In this document: in pieces, positions 30,697 to 38,776 of the stretch
Position numbering within the stretch: position 1 is the first letter of the stretch
How the letters are laid out: every line of letters begins with the position of its first letter
DNA from: Acinetobacter seifertii
GTDB taxonomy: Bacteria > Pseudomonadota > Gammaproteobacteria > Pseudomonadales > Moraxellaceae
NCBI RefSeq assembly: GCF_000368065.1
Contig: NZ_KB851200.1
Span: 1,977,204 to 2,041,203 of the forward strand
Direction of reading: 5' to 3'
Length of the DNA: 64,000 nucleotides
Position numbers and translations under genes: made by a program
Notes under the pieces: model-generated
Told to the model about the DNA's origin: nothing
Seen by the model: the letters and a program-made list of their open reading frames with translations, nothing else
Database searches by the model: none

Positions 30697-31560
30697 TTAA
30701 AATACTTCATCAAGAAAATGCAAAATGGTTCGTTTTGTTTTGAAGTAGTGACTTACAAAACTCGATAGGCTGGCCAAAATCGTAATATGGCCAGTTTTAG
30801 GGATAATAGCAATATGGCTATGATTCCCCTTCTCTCTAAGAGCTTGATCCATATCTAAAGTATTATGTTGCTTTACGATCTGATCATTTTCAGCCATGAG
30901 TAGATAATGCTTAATATTATTTTGATTTACAAAATAATAAGGCATCACTTCTTTATAAGAAATGTCCTGATCAAAAGCATCTTCAGCAAGCGGATCACCT
31001 TTATAATCAAAATGATATGGTCCAGCTAATCCAACTATTGCCTTAATTTTCCCTAAACATTCAATTTTAGTGGAATCAGGGTGATAAACAGCAGACATTA
31101 CATTAAATGCGCCTGCCGAATGTCCCATAAGCACAGTATTCTCTGTCGAGATTTCTAATTTTTCCTGATTTTGATGCAAATAATTTAACGCTTGCGTTAA
31201 GTCCTCTACATAACTTGGAAAAATATTCTTTGGTGCAAGCTGATAGTTAATGACAGCAACGTCATAACCTTCTTTTGCAAAAGCTTCACCAACAAATAAA
31301 TAGTCTCGTTTATTACCATGTTGCCAAGCACCACCATGTACAAAAACAATGAGTGGTCGATGAGCTAAGCGCTTAGTAGAACGATAAATATCTAGACGAT
31401 GGCGAGGCTTTAAGCCATAACGCACATTTAAAACCTGCTCGAAACCATCTTTTGGTGTAAAACGGTTTAAAGCAAAGCTCCCCAAATCATACAGACGGAA
31501 CTCTTTATAAAGAGTTCTCGCCTGCTCAATTTTGCTTTGTAATTGTTCAATCAAGTTCAT
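30697..31560 (-). CDS. Alpha/beta-hydrolase, esterase/lipase type
   Basis: A 287-residue enzyme of the hormone-sensitive-lipase-like group. The oxyanion motif is FVHGGAWQHG, the nucleophile elbow GHSAGAFN, and the acid and base are probably in AENDQIVKQHN and PKTGHITILASL. There is no signal peptide, so it is cytoplasmic. The natural ester is unknown. Its ATG is 3 bases from the stop of the dolP-like gene (31564), so it is probably translated from the same message. Confidence 0.85.
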   Translation of the reverse strand: MNLIEQLQSKIEQARTLYKEFRLYDLGSFALNRFTPKDGFEQVLNVRYGLKPRHRLDIYRSTKRLAHRPLIVFVHGGAWQHGNKRDYLFVGEAFAKEGYDVAVINYQLAPKNIFPSYVEDLTQALNYLHQNQEKLEISTENTVLMGHSAGAFNVMSAVYHPDSTKIECLGKIKAIVGLAGPYHFDYKGDPLAEDAFDQDISYKEVMPYYFVNQNNIKHYLLMAENDQIVKQHNTLDMDQALREKGNHSHIAIIPKTGHITILASLSSFVSHYFKTKRTILHFLDEVF

Positions 31561-31563
31561 ATT

Positions 31564-32274
31564 TTATTGTGCAGTAGATGATGCTGGATCTGCTTGGTCC
31601 GGATCAATTGCAACAGGAGTTTGAACTGTTGGTTGAGCAAGAACATTATTTATCACTGGCGTAGTCGTTGCGTTGCCCGTCGATGCTGCTGGAGCAGGCG
31701 CTAAATCAATGTTATCAATAAGCGTCACAATTTTGGTCACGTTACCCACATTTTGAAGCACACTGTTTAAATCATTAATTTCAGCAGTATTTAAACGACC
31801 CATCACGTATAAAACACCATCTTCGGTATGAACGAGTACTTTACTGTCCGATACAACTGGTGCTTTCATTAATAGAGCACGTGTATTTGCAGTTACACCA
31901 GCATCTTGCATGATCGTGTTATAGCTTACTTTGTTACCTACCGTAATATAGTTATGTACGGCTTTCACATCACTCATCGCTTTAACATTATCTTCTGCTA
32001 GCTGTTTCAAGTAAGGGTCTGGCACCTGACCAGTTAACAATACTGTGCTATGAAAGCTTTCGATGTTAATACGAGATTGTTTAAAACGCTGATCAAGCTT
32101 ATAGAGGTTAATATTCGCTGTACGTTTAATTGAAGAGTCAATGAATACCTGACCTAAGCTACGTACACCACTATCTGTTCCAACTGGAGCTGTACCTGTT
32201 CCACCAGAAATAAAACTTGCGCAACCTGACAAACTTGCGACACAAAGCGCTGTTACAGCAATACGTTTCAACAC
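31564..32274 (-). CDS. Dual-BON-domain lipoprotein, DolP/YraP-like
   Basis: A 236-residue lipoprotein: residues 1-18 end LSGC, so the cysteine is lipidated and the protein probably goes to the outer membrane. Two BON domains follow (SIKRTANINLYKLDQRFKQSRINIESFHSTVLLTGQVPD... and ...VLVHTEDGVLYVMGRLNTAEINDL). The C-terminal 45 residues are a Pro/Ala/Thr-rich tail lacking in E. coli DolP (191 residues). DolP supports outer-membrane integrity and the BAM complex. It follows yraN as part of the familiar rsmI-yraN-dolP neighbourhood. Confidence 0.85.
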   Translation of the reverse strand: MLKRIAVTALCVASLSGCASFISGGTGTAPVGTDSGVRSLGQVFIDSSIKRTANINLYKLDQRFKQSRINIESFHSTVLLTGQVPDPYLKQLAEDNVKAMSDVKAVHNYITVGNKVSYNTIMQDAGVTANTRALLMKAPVVSDSKVLVHTEDGVLYVMGRLNTAEINDLNSVLQNVGNVTKIVTLIDNIDLAPAPAASTGNATTTPVINNVLAQPTVQTPVAIDPDQADPASSTAQ

Positions 32275-32352
32275 TCCACCAGACTCCTATCAATCTCTTC
32301 TTGGCTTGATCATAAACATCGGTTTTAATTTGCTCAAAAGAGTAATGAACTC

Positions 32353-32754
32353 TTAATCCAAAGTAAATGCATTTTCGATCCATTGCAGATCATAATGGAA
32401 TTTCGAAAAGTCTTGCTGTACTGTTTTTGCAATTTTCTGTGGAAAATCAAAACAAATCACATCAAAACGACAATAAAAATCCTGATAAGATGGGTAGCGC
32501 TGTAAAAACCTCATCGCCGTTTTAATTATTTTTTTCTGTTTGCTCACAGTGACCATTTCACAAGCTTGTCCATAATTTCCCTGTCCACGCGCTTTTACCT
32601 CAACAAAAATCAATTCGTTACCGCGTTTTACAATCAGATCAACCTCTCCACGGCGTGAATGATAATTACTGGCGACCCATTCATAATTTTGTTCTTTTAA
32701 AATTTTTAATGCCGTTTGTTCAGCCCATTGCCCGAGCTGCTGCGCGACTAACAT
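32353..32754 (-). CDS. yraN: YraN-family (UPF0102) predicted nuclease
   Basis: A 133-residue protein of the UPF0102 family with a restriction-endonuclease-like fold. The active-site residues lie in [24 protein letters not shown] (E/D...E-x-K). [17 protein letters not shown] is the typical N-terminal helix. GGGGA stands 6 bases before the ATG at 32754, giving nearly the E. coli length; the open frame extends further upstream without support. Its cellular role is unsettled. It is divergent from rsmI. Confidence 0.88.
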   Translation of the reverse strand: MLVAQQLGQWAEQTALKILKEQNYEWVASNYHSRRGEVDLIVKRGNELIFVEVKARGQGNYGQACEMVTVSKQKKIIKTAMRFLQRYPSYQDFYCRFDVICFDFPQKIAKTVQQDFSKFHYDLQWIENAFTLD

Positions 32755-32943
32755 AATTTTCCCCATTAAAAATGTAAATACTCTCAATGCTTGCTCTATA
32801 CATTTCTAATTTTTTTCAATTGAGCAAATCAAAAGCAGATGTCTTGAAAAGTAAAAAAGCCCAATGACATTGTTCACGCCAAAAAGATAATTTCGGGTAC
32901 ACTAACCGATTAAAATAGTTTATCTGTACGGAGTAAAAACCAA

Positions 32944-33780
32944 ATGAGTGCTCAGTTATTTGTTGTAGCCACCCCTATCGGGCACTTAGATGATATGACT
33001 TTCCGTGCAATTGATATTTTAAAATCAGTTTCTATTGTGGCTGCCGAAGATACACGCCAATCAGCTCAATTGTTTAAGCACTATAATATATCTACTCCAC
33101 TTACAGCATGCCATGACCACAACGAAAGCAATAAAATTGAACAGTTAGTTCAAAAGTTACTTGCTGGTGAAAATATTGCTTTGATTAGCGATGCAGGTAC
33201 GCCGCTTATTAGCGACCCTGGTTTTAAACTGGTTCGAGCTGCACAAGAACATGGTATTAGAGTTGTACCTGTACCCGGTGCATGTGCTGCAATTGCTGCG
33301 TTAAGTGCTGTGGGTTTACCAAGTGACCGTTTTAGTTTTGAAGGCTTTTTACCATCAAAAGCTTCTCAACGTATTACGCAACTTGAAAAGCTTAAAAATG
33401 AAACTCAAACGTTAATTTTTTATGAAGCACCTCACCGTATTTTAGAATGCGTAAAAAATATGGCTGAAGTATTTGGTGAAAACCGCCCTATCGGTTTCGC
33501 ACGTGAAATTACCAAAACTTTTGAAACCATCAAAAAAATGACTTTAAAAGATTTGGTTAGTTTTATAGAAAATGATCACAATCAAGAAAAAGGTGAAATT
33601 GTTCTGGTAGTTGGCGGTGCACCAGAAAAGACAGATCTGGATCAAGAAAAACTAGATGAGCTCTTAAAGCGCTTACTTCAAGATTTATCTGTTAAAGCGG
33701 CATCTCAACTTGCTGCAGATCTAACAGGTATTAAGAAAAAAGTCGCTTATCAACGTGCACTTGAACTGACACAATCTTAA
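32944..33780 (+). CDS. rsmI: 16S rRNA (cytidine1402-2'-O)-methyltransferase
   Basis: A 278-residue tetrapyrrole-methylase-fold enzyme. LFVVATPIGHLDDMTFRAIDILKSV, EDTRQSAQLFKHY, LISDAGTPLISDPGFKLVR and FYEAPHRILECVKNM are RsmI landmarks for S-adenosylmethionine and rRNA binding. It 2'-O-methylates C1402 in the ribosome decoding centre. CGGAG lies before the ATG. It is divergent from yraN and dolP as in many gammaproteobacteria. Confidence 0.93.
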   Translation: MSAQLFVVATPIGHLDDMTFRAIDILKSVSIVAAEDTRQSAQLFKHYNISTPLTACHDHNESNKIEQLVQKLLAGENIALISDAGTPLISDPGFKLVRAAQEHGIRVVPVPGACAAIAALSAVGLPSDRFSFEGFLPSKASQRITQLEKLKNETQTLIFYEAPHRILECVKNMAEVFGENRPIGFAREITKTFETIKKMTLKDLVSFIENDHNQEKGEIVLVVGGAPEKTDLDQEKLDELLKRLLQDLSVKAASQLAADLTGIKKKVAYQRALELTQS

Positions 33781-33874
33781 TTTTTTAAGTAAGTGCGGTG
33801 ATGGCAAATACTTTATGCCATCCCGCGCATGAATTTTGCATAATAATATTAATCATAAAAACAAGAGCATTGAT

Positions 33875-34261
33875 ATGGTTGAACAGCTTGGAAAACTTGG
33901 CCCTCATGAAGGGCAAGAACTAGAATTATTATTGTCTGGTAAGAAACCAATTGCTTTATTTTATGACTTATTACCTACTGAATTTGTAAAGCATCTTGAG
34001 CAAGGTACTTTAACTATGCTCAGTAAAGATATTGAAACATCTTTACCCGTACCTTTTTCAATTATGCTGATCTATAAAGATGTCTCTTTAGTAGATTTGA
34101 ATGAACTCGTGTTATGTATTGATAAATCGATAAAGGAAACTCAACTTGAAGACCGCTTAGCACTCGACCGTAGAATCGGACAACTTTTAGGTTATTCAGT
34201 GCAAGACATAGAGTTTTATATTCAACACGTTTCAAATTTTTATGCACGCTCACAGACTTAA
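33875..34261 (+). CDS. Small conserved-looking protein of unknown function
   Basis: A 128-residue soluble protein that I do not recognise. It starts MVEQLGKLGPHEGQELELLLSGKKPIALFYDL and ends LALDRRIGQLLGYSVQDIEFYIQHVSNFYARS. It has no signal or membrane segment and a mixed helical/strand character. The first ATG is at 33875; the frame extends 13 codons upstream to a TTG without ribosome-site support. Upstream lies a 7-bp hairpin (GATGGCA/TGCCATC) without T tract. Its stop is 2 bases from the stop of the convergent argP gene. Confidence 0.6.
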   Translation: MVEQLGKLGPHEGQELELLLSGKKPIALFYDLLPTEFVKHLEQGTLTMLSKDIETSLPVPFSIMLIYKDVSLVDLNELVLCIDKSIKETQLEDRLALDRRIGQLLGYSVQDIEFYIQHVSNFYARSQT

Positions 34262-34263
34262 AT

Positions 34264-35154
34264 TTATCTCAATATCTTTTTCGCTGATTGAACAATTGTT
34301 TCGGTCAGCACATCAAGTTGTTTCGACTGTCTTTTCCAGTGGTGCCAATACAAAGGAATATCAAGTTGAGCTTCAGGCATAATATCAATAAGTGTTCCGT
34401 TTTCGAGTAATGGTTGAACTTGAAGCTCTGGCACCATTCCATAACCTAAACCTAGTTGAATTGCTTTGACGAAAGCATCTGTTGCCGGAATAAAACTATA
34501 AGGATAACTCTGCATCGGTAAACCATATCCTTTTAATAAAACTTCCGAATGCATTAAATCTTTATGATTAAAAATAACTGCTGGTGTTTTCCTTAAATTT
34601 TCTCGGTTAATTCCACCACTAAACCACTGGGTTACAAATTCGGCCGATGCCAGCATTTTATAGCGCATTTTACCAAGAGGCTGAGCTAAGCAACCCGCCA
34701 TAACCTGCTCTTCTGCTGTGATACATGCATTGACTTGTCCCGTTTCTAGCAAAGTATGCGTGTGTGATTGATCATCAATTTTTAGCTCTAACACTATTTT
34801 TTCATTAAACAATGTTTGCTGAATAGTTGGTAAAAGCCAAGTTGCTAATGAGTCTGCATTTGAAGCTAAAGCAATCTTATAAAATTCCGATTCAGAAGAT
34901 TTACCCATTAAACCTTGTAATAGATTTTGCTCCATTAACCTTGTATGACGTAAATGCTGGAGCAAGGTTTGTCCTGCTTGTGTGAGTACACAAGGGCGGC
35001 CACGTATAATTAAAATCTGCCCTAAATATTTTTCTAGCGCTTGTACACGTAGTGATACAGCAGAAGGCGTTATACATAAATGCTCTCCTGCTGCATCAAA
35101 ACTCCCGACTTCTGCAACAGCAAGAAAAGCTTCACATTGCTTACTATCTAACAT
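34264..35154 (-). CDS. argP: LysR-family regulator ArgP (LysG-like)
   Basis: A 296-residue LysR regulator resembling ArgP, which senses lysine and arginine and controls the amino-acid exporter. The HTH is MLDSKQCEAFLAVAEVGSFDAAGEHLCITPSAVSLRVQALEKYLGQ. Strong family wording appears in IALASNADSLATWLLPTIQQTL and MYWHxx-like LYWHHWKRQSKQLDVLTETIV. The ATG at 35154 is used; a TTG nine codons upstream is less likely. The divergent LysE-type exporter 100 bases away gives the classic argP-argO arrangement and supports the name. Confidence 0.88.
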   Translation of the reverse strand: MLDSKQCEAFLAVAEVGSFDAAGEHLCITPSAVSLRVQALEKYLGQILIIRGRPCVLTQAGQTLLQHLRHTRLMEQNLLQGLMGKSSESEFYKIALASNADSLATWLLPTIQQTLFNEKIVLELKIDDQSHTHTLLETGQVNACITAEEQVMAGCLAQPLGKMRYKMLASAEFVTQWFSGGINRENLRKTPAVIFNHKDLMHSEVLLKGYGLPMQSYPYSFIPATDAFVKAIQLGLGYGMVPELQVQPLLENGTLIDIMPEAQLDIPLYWHHWKRQSKQLDVLTETIVQSAKKILR

Positions 35155-35221
35155 ATACAAACCTAAATTATTTTTAGCCAAACCTAAATATTCTTAATTT
35201 TACTTATTTCCCAATAAAAAG

Positions 35222-35247
35222 TCAGATAATTCCCGCATCTGATTTTT
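35222..35247. promoter_or_regulatory. Terminator-like hairpin in the argP-argO intergenic region
   Basis: TCAGAT at 35222-35227 and ATCTGA at 35237-35242 form a 6-bp stem followed by TTTTT, only 7 bases before the exporter ATG. On the opposite strand it is followed by CTTTTTA. It could attenuate the exporter mRNA or hide its ribosome site. Confidence 0.35.
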
Positions 35248-35254
35248 CTACTTA

Positions 35255-35863
35255 ATGGTTATGCTTTCTCTGAGTGTGTTTTTTAAAGGTTTAGGTATTG
35301 GTAGCGGCCTAATTGTAGCGATTGGTGCCCAAAACGCTTTTGTACTAAAGCAAGGACTTAAACAGCAGTATGTATTTTGGCTATGTTTAATCTGTGCCCT
35401 GTCTGACTCGATTTTAATTGCTTGTGGTGTATTGGGTTTTGCCGAAATTATGACTGCATCACCCATCTTAATCTCGGTCGCTAAATATTTAGGAGCAACA
35501 TTCTTATTCGTATACGGTGCAAAAGCATTCTACGCTGCACTCAAAACTAACCAAAGTATGGAACTTGATGGCAACCAAAAACAGACTTTAACTCAAGCAC
35601 TTGTAACCTGTCTGGCCTTTACTTGGCTTAATCCGCATGTCTATTTAGATACCATTGTACTGATGGGCTCAGTTGCAACCCAGCTAGAAGACAAACTTAG
35701 TTTTGCTTTGGGCAGTATTCTTGCTTCTTGGATTTTCTTTTTCAGTTTAGGTTATGGTGCAAGATTACTAAAACCTTTATTTACTAATCCAAAAGCTTGG
35801 AAAATTTTAGATTTTCTTATTGGTTGCGTGATGTGGAGTATTGCGATTTCTCTTCTCATCTAA
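35255..35863 (+). CDS. argO: LysE/ArgO-family amino-acid exporter
   Basis: A 202-residue inner-membrane protein with about six hydrophobic segments. GLGIGSGLIVAIGAQNAFVLKQGLKQQYVFWLCLICALSDSILIACGVLG is the LysE/ArgO signature, and LAFTWLNPHVYLDTIVLMG carries the conserved NPHVYLDT motif. It exports arginine and perhaps lysine. Both ATG 35255 and ATG 35261 are possible starts and neither has a good ribosome site. The divergent ArgP regulator is expected to activate it. Confidence 0.92.
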   Translation: MVMLSLSVFFKGLGIGSGLIVAIGAQNAFVLKQGLKQQYVFWLCLICALSDSILIACGVLGFAEIMTASPILISVAKYLGATFLFVYGAKAFYAALKTNQSMELDGNQKQTLTQALVTCLAFTWLNPHVYLDTIVLMGSVATQLEDKLSFALGSILASWIFFFSLGYGARLLKPLFTNPKAWKILDFLIGCVMWSIAISLLI

Positions 35864-35921
35864 TGCATTCAAGCACTAAAAAGTACCATACTTAAATGAT
35901 ACTTTTTATTTGCAATCACAA

Positions 35922-36563
35922 TTAAGCCTGTGAACCCAACATCACCTTTGATTGTTTTCTTTCCTGTAATGATTGCTTAATCACAGCATAGCCCGAAGAT
36001 ACCCCTAAGTATGCGATCACAAAGGCTACCAATAAATCCGGAAATACGGTGCCTGTTCCAAACACGCCTACAGCAGCAAAAATAACAGCAATGTTAGCAA
36101 TAGAGTCATTTCGGCTACACAGCCAAACAGAGCGCATATTGGCATCACCATCTCTAAATGCATAAAGCATAAGCGCAACAGAAACATTCGCAATTAAAGC
36201 CATTACCCCAATTGCCCCCATGACCATCGGTTCAGGTGAAACGCCATGAAAGAATGACCATACTACTTTTGCAATGACGAAGAAACCAAAAGCTGCCATG
36301 GTTAATCCTTTGACAAGTGCTGCGGTTGCGCGCCAGTAAAGGCTCATCGAAAGTACAACTAAAGATAAAGCATAATTTGCTGAATCTCCTGCAAAATCGA
36401 GTGCATCCGCCCACAATGAAACAGATTGGGCTTTATAACCGCCTACTATTTCAACTACGAACATGAGTGCATTTATCACAAGTGCAATCCATAACGCTTT
36501 TCTAAAGCGTGGGCTGACTTTCTTTGTAGGGGAACATGTTGAAGCACATCCACATCCGGCCAT
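35922..36563 (-). CDS. Cation-diffusion-facilitator-type metal transporter
   Basis: A 213-residue membrane protein with five to six hydrophobic segments and an N-terminal Cys cluster (MAGCGCASTC) that could bind metal. SLWADALDFAGDSANYALSLVVL and CSRNDSIANIAVIFAAVGVF hold the intramembrane acidic residues that bind the metal in CDF proteins. It lacks the long cytoplasmic C-terminal domain of larger CDF members. The neighbouring divergent MerR-type regulator and its 19-bp-spacer promoter support metal-induced efflux; which metal is not shown. Confidence 0.8.
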   Translation of the reverse strand: MAGCGCASTCSPTKKVSPRFRKALWIALVINALMFVVEIVGGYKAQSVSLWADALDFAGDSANYALSLVVLSMSLYWRATAALVKGLTMAAFGFFVIAKVVWSFFHGVSPEPMVMGAIGVMALIANVSVALMLYAFRDGDANMRSVWLCSRNDSIANIAVIFAAVGVFGTGTVFPDLLVAFVIAYLGVSSGYAVIKQSLQERKQSKVMLGSQA

Positions 36564-36592
36564 TTTATTTCCTCAAAAACTCTTTTATAGTG

Positions 36593-36623
36593 ATTAAAAA
36601 CCCTTGAGTAGCTCCAGAGTCAA
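36593..36623 (-). promoter_or_regulatory. MerR-type promoter/operator of the CDF gene
   Basis: On the minus strand the -35 box TTGACT (36618-36623) and the -10 box TTTAAT (36593-36598) are 19 bases apart, the over-long spacer of MerR-regulated promoters. The spacer region holds the dyad ACTCTGGAG and CTCAAGGGT (36600-36620), matching at 7 of 9 positions around a 3-base centre. MerR-type activators untwist such sites when metal binds. Confidence 0.75.
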
Positions 36624-36628
36624 GTCTT

Positions 36629-37030
36629 ATGAGTCTTTCTATTGGCCAATTATCAAAAAAAGCGGATATTCCTATCGATACTATTCGTTATTACGAAAAA
36701 GTAGGTGTGCTAGACCGTATTCAACGCTCAGAAAATAATTATCGTATTTACACAGATCAAACGCTCGCAGACCTATTATTTATTAAGCATTGCCGCGAAT
36801 TAGATATTTCCCTTAACGACATTAAAACGCTAAAACAGATGAAAGCTAAGCCGAAACAGGCTTGTACGGAAGTTGATAATTTGGTGAATAAATATTTGAT
36901 TGAAGTATCGGAAAAAATTGAACGACTTTTGCTTTTAAAAGAAACACTCATCGATTTAAAACAGCACTGCTCTACCGACCGCACAGTAGACGAATGCGGC
37001 ATTTTAAAAGAACTGCAAAATAATCTTTAA
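36629..37030 (+). CDS. MerR-family metal-responsive regulator (CadR/PbrR-like)
   Basis: A 133-residue MerR regulator. Residues 3-40 (LSIGQLSKKADIPIDTIRYYEKVGVL) form the winged helix, followed by the long dimerisation helix. Metal ligands are probably the Cys in KQACTEVDN and the pair in LKQHCSTDRTVDECGIL, the CadR/PbrR/ZntR-type arrangement, so Cd, Pb or Zn are candidates. No ribosome site precedes the ATG, which lies 5 bases past the -35 box of the divergent CDF promoter; the regulator probably represses itself. Confidence 0.88.
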   Translation: MSLSIGQLSKKADIPIDTIRYYEKVGVLDRIQRSENNYRIYTDQTLADLLFIKHCRELDISLNDIKTLKQMKAKPKQACTEVDNLVNKYLIEVSEKIERLLLLKETLIDLKQHCSTDRTVDECGILKELQNNL

Positions 37031-37048
37031 CTCAATTTAGAAGCCAAT

Positions 37049-37078
37049 AAAAAAGCATCACTCATGTGATGCTTTTTT
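37049..37078. terminator. Bidirectional terminator
   Basis: A 13-bp perfect stem, from A6 GCATCAC to GTGATGC T6 around a 4-base loop, between the convergent merR-like and sutA-like genes. Confidence 0.92.
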
Positions 37079-37082
37079 AATA

Positions 37083-37334
37083 TTAATGGTCGCTATGTTC
37101 GTCTGGTGGAACTTCAGTAATTCTCCCACCGCGAGCTAAAAACGCAGCAACCTCATCTTCCAATGCTTGGCGCTGTTTTTGTTTCGCAGTTACGGTAAGC
37201 GTTTCTGCTTCTGCAAGATCGGCATCCGTTAAGTTGCCTGCTTCTTCATCAGCCGCGCCGCTCTCAGCCGCTTTGGCTTCATCTTCATCTACAGCAGAAT
37301 CTTCTGCATCTTCATAATCATTGATATCTGTCAT
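37083..37334 (-). CDS. SutA-like acidic RNA-polymerase-associated protein
   Basis: An 83-residue, strongly acidic protein. Residues 1-48 are almost all Asp/Glu/Ala and likely disordered; the C-terminal half AKQKQRQALEDEVAAFLARGGRITEVPP closely resembles the core of P. aeruginosa SutA (AKQKERDALARAMEEFLSRGGKVQEI from memory), a survival factor that binds RNA polymerase in slow-growing cells. The ATG at 37334 has GGGGAG upstream; a GTG five codons earlier lacks support. The name is by resemblance only. Confidence 0.7.
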   Translation of the reverse strand: MTDINDYEDAEDSAVDEDEAKAAESGAADEEAGNLTDADLAEAETLTVTAKQKQRQALEDEVAAFLARGGRITEVPPDEHSDH

Positions 37335-37543
37335 ATTTACACTCCCCACAATGATTTGTATTGCATCATCGCTATGGCCTTTGAGACCTCAGAAATTTAG
37401 CAATCTCTTTGCATTTAGCAAAGAGCCAAATTGGTCAAATCCGTATCTTTTCTGACCGAATTGGTAATGATATATAAATGATTGTTTAAAAAATATCTAC
37501 TGATATTTATTTAGACCAGTAGAGCATAAACTTCGTAATTATT

Positions 37544-38776
37544 TTAACGACTATACAGGGTGTTTTGTAAAGCCCCTAAACCGTTCGCTTGTTGCATAAA
37601 ACGCTCTTTTAAGAACGAAATTTGTTCAACCTGCTTAAGTCCTGCATTTCGAGCCAAAATAAATGGGAACAACTCAGAACTTTCTAGCCAACCAATCGCA
37701 GACATGCTATGCATCATCGCATCGTTTTGTCCTTTACGACGGTGTTCATAACGTCTTAATGTTTGTTCATGCGCCCACACACCACGGCCTAAATCATGCA
37801 GTAGCGCATCACAGAGTACAGCGGCATCTAAACAGCCAATATTTACCCCTTGTCCAGCAAGCGGATGGATAACATGAGCGGCATCACCGATTAGGGCTAA
37901 ACCAGCCTTCACATATTGTTTTGCAGCACGAGCCTTAAGTGGGAACTGTGCTCTTGAACGAACATCGAGCACTTCACCCAACATATGCTGGCTTTCACGA
38001 GTTAGAAGCTGCATAAATTCAACATCACTTAAAGCCGAATATTCATCGGCATAATCATCTGGCAGTGTCCAGACAATTGACTGCCAGTAGCCATTTTCAC
38101 TTGCATCCAGACTCGCCATTGGCAAATATGCCAAAGGTCCAGTAGGTAAGAAAATTTGACGAGCAACATGCTGATGCGGCTTAGACGTTTTAATTGCACA
38201 GCTGATGGCTGCTTGTTTGTAATCTAGTACATCGAGGTCAATAAAAGCTTGTTCACGTACAAATGAATTGGCACCATCTGCACCAATAAGCAGTTTAGTT
38301 TTAAGTGTAGATCCATCAGCCAATTGGATATGCCAACACCCAACACCTTGCTCAATACGCGTAACACGAATTTCGGTACGATAATCGGTTAACTGCTCTA
38401 GCATTTTTTGCTGAATGGCAACATTCAATACGCTCGGCTCAACCATAGAACCTAAGGCTTGCTCTGGCATTGGTCTTTGTACAGACTCATGGCCAAAATT
38501 AATTTCACCATAACCATTTAGATTCCACACCTGCATGCCGGTATAAGGCATTTGACGTGCTAAATCATCCCAAACATTCACTGTTTTAAGTAAATGAATG
38601 GTCGCTTGGCTAAGTGCTAAAACACGTGGGTTCATCACACTTAATGTTTTTTCAACATCCAGTACAGGAGCAGCATCAAGCACAGTAGGCTGTACTCCAC
38701 CTTGAGCAAGTAATAGAGCAGTTAAGCCACCAACTAGTCCACCACCAACAATAACGACATCTAACACTTCACTCAT
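37544..38776 (-). CDS. UbiH/UbiF/VisC-family ubiquinone hydroxylase (UbiI position)
   Basis: A 410-residue FAD monooxygenase of ubiquinone synthesis. The FAD motif VVIVGGGLVGGLTALLLAQGG is at residues 7-27 and the second motif ALIGDAAHVIHPLAGQGVNIGCLDA around 280-305. Its place after ygfB-pepP-ubiH corresponds to ubiI (visC) in E. coli, so C5 hydroxylation is the best guess, though UbiF-type activity cannot be excluded. The ATG overlaps the ubiH stop (ATGA), indicating coupling. Confidence 0.88.
   Translation of the reverse strand: MSEVLDVVIVGGGLVGGLTALLLAQGGVQPTVLDAAPVLDVEKTLSVMNPRVLALSQATIHLLKTVNVWDDLARQMPYTGMQVWNLNGYGEINFGHESVQRPMPEQALGSMVEPSVLNVAIQQKMLEQLTDYRTEIRVTRIEQGVGCWHIQLADGSTLKTKLLIGADGANSFVREQAFIDLDVLDYKQAAISCAIKTSKPHQHVARQIFLPTGPLAYLPMASLDASENGYWQSIVWTLPDDYADEYSALSDVEFMQLLTRESQHMLGEVLDVRSRAQFPLKARAAKQYVKAGLALIGDAAHVIHPLAGQGVNIGCLDAAVLCDALLHDLGRGVWAHEQTLRRYEHRRKGQNDAMMHSMSAIGWLESSELFPFILARNAGLKQVEQISFLKERFMQQANGLGALQNTLYSR

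Noticed and set aside
33799..33822. Hairpin GATGGCA/TGCCATC after rsmI as a terminator
   Set aside because: There is no T tract after the stem on either strand.
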